The notes beneath the pieces are model-generated. The model ran no database searches. It saw only the letters and a list, made by a program, of their open reading frames with translations, and was not told where the DNA came from. A DNA stretch of 29,560 nt. Source: a virus. The DNA lies in IMG/VR virus record IMGVR_UViG_3300005732_000251, positions 1 through 29,560 of that record. One strand, given 5' to 3'. Below are positions 9,268 to 16,428 of this stretch, in pieces (position 1 is the stretch's first letter; each line of letters starts with the position of its first letter). The translations under genes were made by a program, and so were the position numbers.

Positions 9268-9655
9268 CTAAGAACCGCCATACAGAATCAATTTTATTTT
9301 TCCATACAATACTATTTATATTGATAAGTTCTGACTTTTTACTTCCACCCTCATATATATGTAGAACCTGATTGTTTCCGACATAGATACCAACATGAAT
9401 TAAAAAGCCCCCTATCCTATATAGAATTATATCAAGCTCTTTGATGTTATTAATACTTACTAAAGTAAATAATGACTTCTTTTGATTTATTGTCTCTTCA
9501 ATATCTTTATTGTTGAAAACTTTTTCTTCTAGAAAAGTAGGAAATGAATACCCCTTAGATTGTGCATATAAACAACATAACCCCCAGCAATCAACACCGG
9601 AAAATTCACGTCCATTCTTTACATAAGGAATATCAAGAAATTTATAAACTAAAAT
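9233..9655 (-). CDS. NlpC/P60-family tail peptidase (gpK-like), probable ATT start
   Basis: An uninterrupted reading frame of 140 codons fills what looks like a gap between the gpL-like and gpJ-like genes. It encodes R-E-F-S-G-V-D-C-W-G-L (catalytic Cys 23) and later H-V-G-I-Y-V-G (catalytic His 87) followed by V-L-H-I, the NlpC/P60 cysteine peptidase signature. Family members at this spot cleave peptidoglycan or act in tail-tip assembly (lambda gpK). The frame has no ATG, GTG or TTG between its upstream in-frame stop and the catalytic Cys. The ATT at 9655 gives I/M-L-V-Y-K-F-L-D-I-P-Y, matching the usual start of the family, and would overlap the previous gene by 7 bases. The 3' end overlaps the next gene by 35 bases. 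The frame and family are well supported; the start codon is inferred. Confidence 0.8.
   Translation of the reverse strand: MLVYKFLDIPYVKNGREFSGVDCWGLCCLYAQSKGYSFPTFLEEKVFNNKDIEETINQKKSLFTLVSINNIKELDIILYRIGGFLIHVGIYVGNNQVLHIYEGGSKKSELININSIVWKNKIDSVWRFLGASTHKKESFR
9457..9468. repeat. Near-palindrome TTACTAAAGTAA, copy 1
   Basis: This 12-base near-palindrome (5-bp arms, 2-base centre) occurs four times in the window in the same orientation. This copy is inside the NlpC/P60 coding frame, so it may be chance. Confidence 0.4.
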
Positions 9656-10116
9656 AAGCCACCATACTCTAAAGGATTGTAAGTATAACTAGGAATAGAA
9701 ACACTTAAGATATCATCATAAACAAGTGTATAATCAATTCTATCATCATCGTAACTTACACCCCTTGCTTTCATTGTAGGAATTTCAACTTGAACATCTG
9801 TAGGATCAGAAGAAAGAACAAGTTTAAGATTTATTGTAAGTGGTGTAGTAATGGATCTAATTCTTTCGACAAGATCCAAACCTATGTTTGAAAAGCTTAA
9901 TCGTGCCTGCGGTAGAGAATCTTCACCATCTTTGGCCGGAATGACTGAAAAAGGGAAGGCTGTATAAGTATTACCATTCGCTACTAAATCTACGTTATCA
10001 TTATTTAGATATAGAGTTTCCAGGCTTTCATGACTAATTTCAATCAACCAAGTATAAACACCGTCTATATCTTGACTATAAATTTGTGAAATGACAGTTT
10101 GGCTTAACTCTCTCAT
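9649..10116 (-). CDS. Minor tail protein, gpL-position (DUF1833-like)
   Basis: The 155-residue protein resembles the DUF1833 family of phage tail proteins: a leading L-I-E-I-S-H strand, a central N-G-N-T-Y-T-A-F-P-F segment, then P-Q-A-R-L-S-F-S-N-I and a closing beta segment with Y-D-D-D-R. It sits between the gpM-like gene (ATGA overlap) and the NlpC/P60 gene, the slot of lambda gpL, which belongs to the tail tip and in lambda carries an iron-sulphur cluster. No cysteine is present here, so an iron-sulphur cluster of the lambda kind is excluded. Tail-tip role is likely from order and family resemblance. Confidence 0.75.
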   Translation of the reverse strand: MRELSQTVISQIYSQDIDGVYTWLIEISHESLETLYLNNDNVDLVANGNTYTAFPFSVIPAKDGEDSLPQARLSFSNIGLDLVERIRSITTPLTINLKLVLSSDPTDVQVEIPTMKARGVSYDDDRIDYTLVYDDILSVSIPSYTYNPLEYGGLF

Positions 10117-10463
10117 AGCTCAATCAATCTAAATTTAACAGACCAATAAAGTCCTCCAATATGAGAATCTTCATACTGACCATCAAATTTAAATGTTCCC
10201 TCTATTTTAGTTTTTGGATTAGGGAAATAAAAAGAAAGTGAACCATCTTTTAAAGTTTCACTATACCAAAGTTCAAAAATATCTAATTCTTCACGTGTAA
10301 AGATCAATGTAATCTCATGTGAATCAATTCTTTTTGTAGTTCTTCGCCTAGACTGTGGTGGACCACTCAAAAAGCTACTTTTTAAAACATTGTTACCTGG
10401 TCTATGCCTGTAGCCTTGCCTTTGAACATCACTATTAATAGTTTCTGGGTATAATTCTGGCAT
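10113..10463 (-). CDS. Minor tail protein, gpM-like
   Basis: The 116-residue protein has the layout of a widespread phage tail family in this position: D-V-Q-R-Q-G-Y-R near the start, a K-S-S-F-L-S-G-P-P segment with basic residues R-R-R-T-T-K-R, a central helix (E-E-L-D-I-F-E-L-W-Y), and closing strands Y-W-S-V-K-F-R. It starts in a TAATG overlap with the tape measure stop and ends in an ATGA overlap with the next gene, so the three are translationally coupled. By order it matches lambda gpM, an early tail-tip component assembled after gpH. The family is recognised by pattern only. Confidence 0.7.
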   Translation of the reverse strand: MPELYPETINSDVQRQGYRHRPGNNVLKSSFLSGPPQSRRRTTKRIDSHEITLIFTREELDIFELWYSETLKDGSLSFYFPNPKTKIEGTFKFDGQYEDSHIGGLYWSVKFRLIEL

Positions 10464-12517
10464 TACGCACTTCCTACTCTATTTACACCAAATGAGTTAT
10501 TCATCTCTTTATCAAAAGCACCTGTGGAAATTGAGTTTTTAACAGTTTTGTTAATTAAAACTTCAATAACCCTACTATCGCCACTTTGACTCTCTCTAGT
10601 TTCAATTTCTACACCTGCGTTATTAATAACATTTACCTGTACGTTAGAACCGCCTCCAACTGACTTTACCCCTAAAGAACCACCAATTCTAGTTAAAGGC
10701 ATGATAGCCTCTGGACCAGCTTCGCCCATTAAGCCCGTTTTGTTACCAGGCATAGGGAAGAAAGTAGGTGTATTAACAACAGAGTTAGAAAATGCGCCAC
10801 CTTTAGCAAATGGTATAACATTACCAGAACTAAAAGAATTACCTGTAGCATGAGCTGAAATACTTCCCCAACCGCCACCGCTTGAATTAGCACCAGAAAT
10901 AGAGCTAGATAATGCTCCGGCCAAAGGTGCAGTTATCGTTTGTTGAATTGTCATTCTTAGAAGATCTGACATTATAGAATCTACCAATGACTTAAACTGA
11001 ATCTTTCCAGTTTTTACAAAGTCTATTAATGTATCTTCCATTTTCTCAAAACTGTTAGTAATCGCATTTGAAATACTTTTTGATAGATTGCTTACAGATT
11101 TCACATAACTTTTCAAACCATCTTCCAAGCCATTATTTACTTTGTCTGTAAGGGAAAATAAATCTGAATATTCAACGTTAATTTTTCGTAATTTTTCTGA
11201 ATAATCTTCTAGTGTAACTTTCCCCTGGTGCCACTTTCGATTAAGAGCTTCAACTGCATCTGCCTTTTCTTTTTCTCTTGTTAATGGATCAACACCTTTA
11301 AAACCACCAGGACTAGAAGTTTTCTTAGGCCTATTTTCAAGTGTATAATATTTCTTCTTTTCAAGTTGGATATCTGCTAAACTTTGTTTAGCAATTTTCA
11401 ACTTTTTTATTTCTTCTTCTAATACTCCTGCTGGGAAAAGCTTTTTCCCTATCCAACTAGAAAATGCCTTAACACCAAGTTCACGCATCTCTACATTAAA
11501 CTCTGCCATTTTTTCTCTAACATAAAGCATACCTTCATAAGTGTACTTCTTAATAGAGTCCCAATTAGATATAACTGTCACCCCTAATGTTGTAATACCA
11601 ACAATTAAAAGCCCCCATGGGTTCTTTGCAGTTGCTAACTGTAATTCCTTCATTGCAGTTATAAGTTTAGGGATAGAAGCTATAGCAAGTCCAAGAATTG
11701 CACCTGCGAAAACTTCAACATTCTCTGCCATAAAGAGTATGCCTTTACCAACTAAAGTAAAAACACCTGTTTTCTTTTCAAGTTTATCAATAAATTCAGC
11801 TACAAATGATTTTCCTACATTGGTAATTTGTTCAATTGTAAGAGGGATATCTTTCGCCTGTTTTCTAAGATCTTCCAAGTTATTAACAAGTGAATTAACA
11901 ATGACCTCACCTGTAATTCTACCTTGTGCGGCAAGTTCTTTAAGTTGTCCACGGCTAACACCAAGCTCTTTTGCGAAAAAATCAAGTAAAACACTTGCAT
12001 TTTCGGCAACAGATTTAAATTCATCACCAGCAAGCCTTCCACTTGCCAAACCTTGCGTAAGTTGCAGAAGTGCAGAATCTGCTTGTTGTGCGTTTACACC
12101 AAAAACCCTAAAGGCTAATGAAGCAGACTCAAATACATCTAAAGTCGTTTGACTACTGTAAGTGGTATCTTTAAGAGCAGATGATATTTTAGTATATCCA
12201 TCTACCATCGTGTTTAATCCGAGGCCATTTGCCCTTTGAATCTCAAATAACTTCTTTTGTGTTAATGCTGCATTTTCACCTTCTTTCTTGAAAGTGTTTA
12301 TACGTGTAGAAAGTTGTTTCATTTGATCAGACCATGAACCAACTGCTCTTAAGGCTTGAAATGAAAATACAGCCGCCATAGTTCCCTGAAAGCGGCTTAG
12401 ATATTTATTTGATTGATTTACTGACCGATTAACACTTTTAAACTGGGTATCAAACCTTTTTAAAATCTGACTTGCTTGCTTTGCATTAACCGTTATTTGT
12501 ATTACTTTCTTTGCCAT
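10463..12517 (-). CDS. Tape measure protein
   Basis: The 684-residue protein has a tape-measure N-terminus with a TMP_3-like domain (about 45-230: A-L-R-A-V-G, W-S-D-Q-M-K-Q-L, G-L-A-S-G-R-L-A-G-D-E-F-K-S-V and the conserved E-N-A-S-V-L-L-D-F-F). Hydrophobic segments follow at about 250-320, then a helical rod. The Gly/Ser-rich C-terminal part (from about 540) includes P-T-F-F-P-M-P-G-N-K-T-G-L-M-G-E-A-G-P-E-A-I, typical of lambda gpH relatives. It sets tail length and helps DNA pass the envelope. At the usual 0.15 nm per residue a tail near 100 nm is expected. Its start overlaps the end of the frameshifted chaperone frame by 32 bases, as in lambda-like phages. Confidence 0.92.
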   Translation of the reverse strand: MAKKVIQITVNAKQASQILKRFDTQFKSVNRSVNQSNKYLSRFQGTMAAVFSFQALRAVGSWSDQMKQLSTRINTFKKEGENAALTQKKLFEIQRANGLGLNTMVDGYTKISSALKDTTYSSQTTLDVFESASLAFRVFGVNAQQADSALLQLTQGLASGRLAGDEFKSVAENASVLLDFFAKELGVSRGQLKELAAQGRITGEVIVNSLVNNLEDLRKQAKDIPLTIEQITNVGKSFVAEFIDKLEKKTGVFTLVGKGILFMAENVEVFAGAILGLAIASIPKLITAMKELQLATAKNPWGLLIVGITTLGVTVISNWDSIKKYTYEGMLYVREKMAEFNVEMRELGVKAFSSWIGKKLFPAGVLEEEIKKLKIAKQSLADIQLEKKKYYTLENRPKKTSSPGGFKGVDPLTREKEKADAVEALNRKWHQGKVTLEDYSEKLRKINVEYSDLFSLTDKVNNGLEDGLKSYVKSVSNLSKSISNAITNSFEKMEDTLIDFVKTGKIQFKSLVDSIMSDLLRMTIQQTITAPLAGALSSSISGANSSGGGWGSISAHATGNSFSSGNVIPFAKGGAFSNSVVNTPTFFPMPGNKTGLMGEAGPEAIMPLTRIGGSLGVKSVGGGSNVQVNVINNAGVEIETRESQSGDSRVIEVLINKTVKNSISTGAFDKEMNNSFGVNRVGSA

Positions 12518-13234
12518 TTGAGCTTCTTTGTTTTTCTAATTCATTAAGATAATCTAAATACATATTATCAATCATTCTCATTAAATAGTTTAACATCGAA
12601 AAATCAATATCATAAATTTGGCAATAAAAATAAATCTTATCAAAAGGGATTGGGCCAATACTCATTCCAATATTTCGCATAGATGATAAATCAGAGAAAA
12701 TATCTATGAATATCTTTACATCTTCAACATCTGGCATTTCATCTTCTTTACGAAGTTTTCCAGTTTCTAAAAGAAATTCATAAAACTCATAATTACCATC
12801 AAGCTTATTTTCCCACTCGATGTATTTAATTACTTTTTTGCGATATCCTCACAATCTGCAACTAGGAAATTCTCTAAGTTTTCAGCTTCTTTAACTAAAT
12901 CTAGGTAAAGGTCAGGCAGATCTAGTAATAACTTTTTTGCATTTTCAAGCGAAAACTCTAAAGGGTTTTCATCTCTATCTTTTACATTTTTCCAATCAAC
13001 TAAAACTGTTCCACAAAATGCACCAACTTGAATTTCAAGTGCTGTCTCTGGTGAGAGATCGCCATTTTTACTCTGTCTAGCAAATGGTTTAGAAAGATTT
13101 TCAAACTTAACATAATATGCCTTATTTGAAGGTCCTAATCTTCTAAGCTTGAACTCAACACCATCACCAAAAGGAATAAAACAACCGTCTTTTTCCTTAC
13201 TTTTGTCTGATTCATATTTTTTGTATAAACTCAT
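12486..13234 (-). CDS. Tail assembly chaperone, long form by -1 frameshift (gpGT-like)
   Basis: Ribosomes that slip back one base at A AAA AAG (12839-12833) leave the short-form frame before its stop and continue as G-T-A, A-T-T, A-A-A and so on to the stop at 12486. The fusion has about 249 residues: 134 of the short form plus 115. The continuation is an open frame of 115 codons reading V-I-K-Y-I-E-W-E-N-K-L and ending just inside the tape measure gene. In lambda the equivalent gpG and gpGT coat the tape measure protein, and the T part recruits tail tube subunits. An ATG at 12737 inside the continuation could mislead gene callers into a separate 83-residue gene. Site, frame and gene order all agree. 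Confidence 0.85.
12830..13234 (-). CDS. Tail assembly chaperone, short form (gpG-like)
   Basis: This 134-residue protein begins with a charged segment, then F-K-L-R-R-L-G-P-S-N-K-A-Y, and ends in a helical acidic tail. The layout is that of phage tail assembly chaperones encoded between the tail tube and tape measure genes. The stop TAA directly follows the slippery heptamer, so most ribosomes end here and a minority make the long form. Short and long forms together are needed in a fixed ratio to build the tail shaft around the tape measure. It starts at ATG 13234, 21 bases after the tail tube stop, with a good AGGAGAG ribosome binding site. Confidence 0.85.
   Translation of the reverse strand: MSLYKKYESDKSKEKDGCFIPFGDGVEFKLRRLGPSNKAYYVKFENLSKPFARQSKNGDLSPETALEIQVGAFCGTVLVDWKNVKDRDENPLEFSLENAKKLLLDLPDLYLDLVKEAENLENFLVADCEDIAKK
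12833..12839 (-). promoter_or_regulatory. Programmed -1 ribosomal frameshift site A AAA AAG
   Basis: The heptamer is read GCA AAA AAG TAA in the short-form frame, so it matches X XXY YYZ exactly and lies directly before the stop. GAGG sits seven bases upstream on the mRNA and could act as an internal Shine-Dalgarno stimulator of the dnaX kind. No strong downstream stem or pseudoknot was obvious by eye. Confidence 0.85.
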
Positions 13235-13255
13235 TTTGCTACTCTCCTAGTTTTG

Positions 13256-14431
13256 TTAATCTAGTTTATATATTCTTAAAGCTGATTCACCATTTGGACC
13301 GACCTTAGCAGTACCATTAAGGTTCATCATCATTTGTTGGTTACCACCCTGTACACTAGGATCATCCATTGAAACCTGAATAGCTGGTAGTGCTACAGCA
13401 TAACCGCCATCAGCATTTTTTGCGTAAAAGAATAAACCAAAAGGTGTCTGATCACTTTTCTTTTTTACAAGATCAAAACTTGCTTCTTCCAGGTATGCAC
13501 CGAGCTCTACAGATATTTGCGCCCCACCTTCATTATGATCTGCTGCTGCAACTTCTCCTAGATCATTCTTTTCACTATTATTGTTATTTAATGAAATTCC
13601 GAGAGATCGAATACAATATGGTGCTACTTGGTTCCCAACAGTCGTTTTTCCTGCGTCAGCAGAACCATTTATAGGTGTAGGAGCCCCTACACTTTCAATA
13701 GTACGGCCATCACTTAATTTAACATCTGGTGTATCGTAACCAGATACAAAATCAAAATTAATTGAAGCCAGTTCTCTGTGTGCAATATTCAAAGAAAAAC
13801 CATCAACTATGCTATTTGGATAAAGAATTGAACTATTGGCCCCAACATCTTCATATTCTTTCGAGATAAGAAACCTTGATTTAGTTGTTCCAATATCAAG
13901 GAAAGAAGGCCTTGTGATCGTTTCGTTATTATCTGCATCTGCTGCTTCATCTACCATTTTTTCAGAACCAGCATAAGTAATCTTACCGGCTTCAAGTGCA
14001 GTAATTTGAACAATTGTATTGTTTTCTGAATTGGCAAAGCCATTAAGGACAATAACATCACCTACTTTTAAACCATCATCAATAAAACTTCCTGCTGCTC
14101 TTGTGATTTCTTTTGTTCCTGCCACAACAGCTAATTCCAACGCTGGAATAATAATTTCTGGCTGCCATTGTGAATACATAGCACCTTCAAGTAGATCATC
14201 AATATCCTTACTTCTTGATAGTTCAAAGCCAATTGAACCTCCAGCCGTTAATCCAGTAACAATCTGTCCTTGTGGTTGTCTATCTGTTACAATTGCTTGT
14301 GACTCTGTGGTATCTGGAGAACCGTTTAAAGATTCATTAATATATCTAACTCGTGTTAAATTCCCTGCTGGAATTTCGTCTTTTTGTGCTTGTTTGATGT
14401 AGTATAGACCAACTCTGTTTGATGAACTCAT
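13256..14431 (-). CDS. Major tail tube protein
   Basis: The 391-residue protein fits the phage tail tube family. It has an N-terminal Y-I-K-Q-A part and a central beta segment with G-G-S-I-G-F-E-L-S and D-D-L-L-E-G-A, which occurs in tube proteins of this type. About residues 100-170 form an inserted domain (G-D-V-I-V-L-N-G-F) also known from them. The C-terminal Q-I-S-V-E-L-G-A-Y-L-E-E-A-S and A-L-P-A-I-Q-V-S-M-D-D-P segments close the fold. Such proteins stack as hexameric rings around the tape measure. Position between the tail completion genes and the chaperone supports the call. Confidence 0.85.
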   Translation of the reverse strand: MSSSNRVGLYYIKQAQKDEIPAGNLTRVRYINESLNGSPDTTESQAIVTDRQPQGQIVTGLTAGGSIGFELSRSKDIDDLLEGAMYSQWQPEIIIPALELAVVAGTKEITRAAGSFIDDGLKVGDVIVLNGFANSENNTIVQITALEAGKITYAGSEKMVDEAADADNNETITRPSFLDIGTTKSRFLISKEYEDVGANSSILYPNSIVDGFSLNIAHRELASINFDFVSGYDTPDVKLSDGRTIESVGAPTPINGSADAGKTTVGNQVAPYCIRSLGISLNNNNSEKNDLGEVAAADHNEGGAQISVELGAYLEEASFDLVKKKSDQTPFGLFFYAKNADGGYAVALPAIQVSMDDPSVQGGNQQMMMNLNGTAKVGPNGESALRIYKLD

Positions 14432-14443
14432 TTTTAAACCCCT

Positions 14444-14866
14444 TTATCCTTGGAAATCAAAACGATATTCTAAATAAAAAGTAATGCCATAGTTTGAACC
14501 CTTTATTTTTAGTGATTCATCACTTCCATATTTAGGTGTTCCAACATTTACAATTTCAATCAGATTATCAATTCTATTAGTTTTTCTTAGTAGATTTCTT
14601 AAATCTTTAACAGCTTGCATTGCAGCTTGAACACCTGGACCTTTTTTGGTTATATAGTGAATTAGAAATCTTCCCTCTTCTCTATAGTGTTCTGGAAAAC
14701 CTACCTGTGATTCATCCGATATAATAGATTGAATCAAAATATGATCTTCTTTTGAAGGAAATTCATCCTTACTAAAGTAAGTTTCAAGCTCTTGAACAGG
14801 AAAACCTACAGGCATCAAGCTCTTAACATAATTTATAACTTTTTCTCTTACTGTAATACTACTCAT
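14444..14866 (-). CDS. Tail terminator / completion protein (gpU-like position)
   Basis: The 140-residue protein starts in an ATGA overlap with the HK97-gp10-like gene and directly precedes the tail tube gene, the place of tail terminator proteins. It begins with a helix (V-R-E-K-V-I-N-Y-V-K), has a beta-rich middle (R-F-L-I-H-Y-I-T-K-K-G), a helix (A-A-M-Q-A-V-K-D-L-R) and a last strand (T-F-Y-L-E-Y-R-F-D-F). That alpha-beta layout is shared by DUF4128/gpU-type terminators, which cap the tail tube and join it to the head. Family placement is by fold pattern and order only. Confidence 0.65.
   Translation of the reverse strand: MSSITVREKVINYVKSLMPVGFPVQELETYFSKDEFPSKEDHILIQSIISDESQVGFPEHYREEGRFLIHYITKKGPGVQAAMQAVKDLRNLLRKTNRIDNLIEIVNVGTPKYGSDESLKIKGSNYGITFYLEYRFDFQG
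14769..14780. repeat. Near-palindrome TTACTAAAGTAA, copy 2
   Basis: Second of four identical 12-base near-palindromes. It lies inside the tail terminator gene, where it encodes part of T-Y-F-S-K and so may be coincidental. Confidence 0.35.
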
Positions 14867-15546
14867 AGACTATCTTCTAACAATTTAATTTCTATTACTG
14901 GTAGAACTAAGGTACTACCATCTTTTAAAGTATATCGTGGATCTTTGATTACTGGTAAATAGTCACTTCTCCCCACTCTTACATATACATTTCTTAAACT
15001 TAACAAATTGGTTTTTCTTGCAAAAAACTCATATATTCCATTAACTCTTAAAAAGGAAATATTAGACTGTGGTTTACTTTGTCTCTTGCTGGATTTATTA
15101 GCATACCTTTCGAGTTTATTTGCATAGACTGAATTATTATAGATCCTTATTATTTTTGCATCTTTAACAATTTCAGTTAGATTTTTTTTACTGGAGATAT
15201 TTTTAAGGTTATAAGTACGGCCATTTACGTCTAAAAAGTGCCTGTTTAAATACTGACCTGATTTTACTGGTGATATCTTCTTTATTTTGCTTACAATATA
15301 CCAAGTAGAATCAACTAAACTAGTAGCAGAATCAAATACGTCAACAATCCCACGAGTATTCTTTGCTGCATCATAAGCATTTTTAAACCTATATTTACCA
15401 TCATTACGATAAATAGGCTTACTAAAGCCACCAATCTTTTGTTGCTCTTTAACTTCTGTATTCAATACATTTAGTATTGTTCTTCTGATTAACTTCTCAT
15501 TGGCTTTTTCACCTAAATCAATATCACGAACAGTAACATTTCTCAT
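14863..15546 (-). CDS. Head-tail joining / tail completion protein, HK97 gp10-like
   Basis: The 227-residue basic protein carries features of HK97 gp10-like proteins: the central K-K-I-S-P-V-K-S-G-Q-Y-L segment, then strand-forming residues and the Y-A-N-K-L-E-R-Y-A motif. It is longer than typical members (about 110-150 residues), with an N-terminal extension and a C-terminal extension ending P-V-I-E-I-K-L. It is translationally coupled to both neighbours, TAATG upstream and ATGA downstream. In the head-tail region it probably joins the head-closure ring to the tail terminator. The assignment rests on motif resemblance and gene order. Confidence 0.65.
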   Translation of the reverse strand: MRNVTVRDIDLGEKANEKLIRRTILNVLNTEVKEQQKIGGFSKPIYRNDGKYRFKNAYDAAKNTRGIVDVFDSATSLVDSTWYIVSKIKKISPVKSGQYLNRHFLDVNGRTYNLKNISSKKNLTEIVKDAKIIRIYNNSVYANKLERYANKSSKRQSKPQSNISFLRVNGIYEFFARKTNLLSLRNVYVRVGRSDYLPVIKDPRYTLKDGSTLVLPVIEIKLLEDSL

Positions 15547-15869
15547 TACTCGATAACCTCGATTTCATAAGAAACAACCTGACCAATAATAAACTTAGGA
15601 ATGACTTTATTAATCGAATAATCTTCATTATTGAAAACTAAAGTATCATTTTTTTTTATTTTAAAACCATTTAAAGAGTTTGAAGAAACCAGAAAAACAA
15701 ATTTAGTATTTTCAACTTCGGCAACATCATTTAGAGAACTAGTAGCTCTGTTTACACTTGCTACAGATAATTCAATTTCAGAGTTATCGGCCATTGATAT
15801 TATTTTCACAGGAATTTTAGAAAGCTTCTTTAGTTGTGAATGGTATTGTTTAGCAAGTCTAGAAAACAT
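15546..15869 (-). CDS. Head closure / stopper protein (gpFII-like)
   Basis: The 107-residue protein has a short N-terminal helix and then an all-beta part, with K-K-N-D-T-L-V-F-N-N-E-D-Y-S-I-N and a last strand V-S-Y-E-I-E-V-I. Small beta-barrel proteins of this size after the connector gene serve as head-closure rings (lambda gpFII, SPP1 gp16 type). It begins one base after the connector stop, has AGGT seven bases upstream, and overlaps the next gene by one base in TAATG. Specific family membership could not be verified. Confidence 0.6.
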   Translation of the reverse strand: MFSRLAKQYHSQLKKLSKIPVKIISMADNSEIELSVASVNRATSSLNDVAEVENTKFVFLVSSNSLNGFKIKKNDTLVFNNEDYSINKVIPKFIIGQVVSYEIEVIE

Positions 15870-15870
15870 A

Positions 15871-16428
15871 TTAAAGACCTATTACCCTATATCTTTCTAA
15901 TACATCTTGATAACCATCCAAGATAGAATCAAGTGATTCATTTTGATTATCTTTATATTTGACAGTTGCAACACCTGTAATTGAAATTTGTGAAATTCCA
16001 TCCACATTTTCAAATTCTTCATTGTTTAACATCTTCTCATAACGTTGTTTAATGATTGTTAGAAAGACGCTTTTTATCAATTTAGGAAGATCTGCCTCAT
16101 CATAACCAGCTTCGTAAGTGATGGCAGCCATACCTCTATTAAAACGTGAAGAATCGGCAATTAACTCACCTTCGTTACCAATGATGTATGATTGAGGGAT
16201 ATTATTAATTTCAAATTTTGTTACATTGACAATTGGATAATTTGGTAAAAAAACACTTGATTCAAGAGGTCCAATTGGAACAGAAGCATTATGCACCTGT
16301 CTTTCAAACTTACGATTACAAAAGTTATTAAATGCCTCGTTAATCAATTCGATTTCTACCAGTAATTCAGCATCCTTTGAATTGTCAGCAACTCCTAAAT
16401 GATTTTTTACGGTGGCTAAACTAATCAT
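15871..16428 (-). CDS. Head-tail connector / adaptor protein (HK97 gp6-like)
   Basis: The protein is 185 residues from the ATG at 16428. That start gives M-I-S-L-A-T-V-K-N-H-L-G, the usual opening of gp6-like connectors, and overlaps the portal stop by 8 bases; a frame start at 16467 would add 13 unlikely residues. The N-terminal helices include D-A-E-L-L-V-E-I-E-L-I-N-E-A. A beta part (P-N-Y-P-I-V-N-V-T-K-F-E-I) follows, then Y-E-A-G-Y, and then the long helix L-P-K-L-I-K-S-V-F-L-T-I. These proteins form a 12- or 13-fold ring under the portal. Gene order agrees fully. Confidence 0.8.
   Translation of the reverse strand: MISLATVKNHLGVADNSKDAELLVEIELINEAFNNFCNRKFERQVHNASVPIGPLESSVFLPNYPIVNVTKFEINNIPQSYIIGNEGELIADSSRFNRGMAAITYEAGYDEADLPKLIKSVFLTIIKQRYEKMLNNEEFENVDGISQISITGVATVKYKDNQNESLDSILDGYQDVLERYRVIGL

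Noticed and set aside
9641-9663. Programmed frameshift joining the gpL-like gene to the NlpC/P60 frame
   Set aside because: The sequence around the stop (GGC TTA TTT TAG) gives no good -1 slippery heptamer, and the +1 slip leads to a quick stop, so an ATT start is the simpler reading.
11541-12152. 203-codon open frame on the plus strand
   Set aside because: It is opposite the tape measure gene, which has clear family motifs; the plus-strand translation is low-complexity Ser/Leu/Ala and looks like an antisense shadow.
12486-12737. Independent 83-residue gene starting at ATG 12737
   Set aside because: The frame is open upstream to the A AAA AAG site, so the stretch is better explained as the C-terminal part of the frameshifted chaperone.
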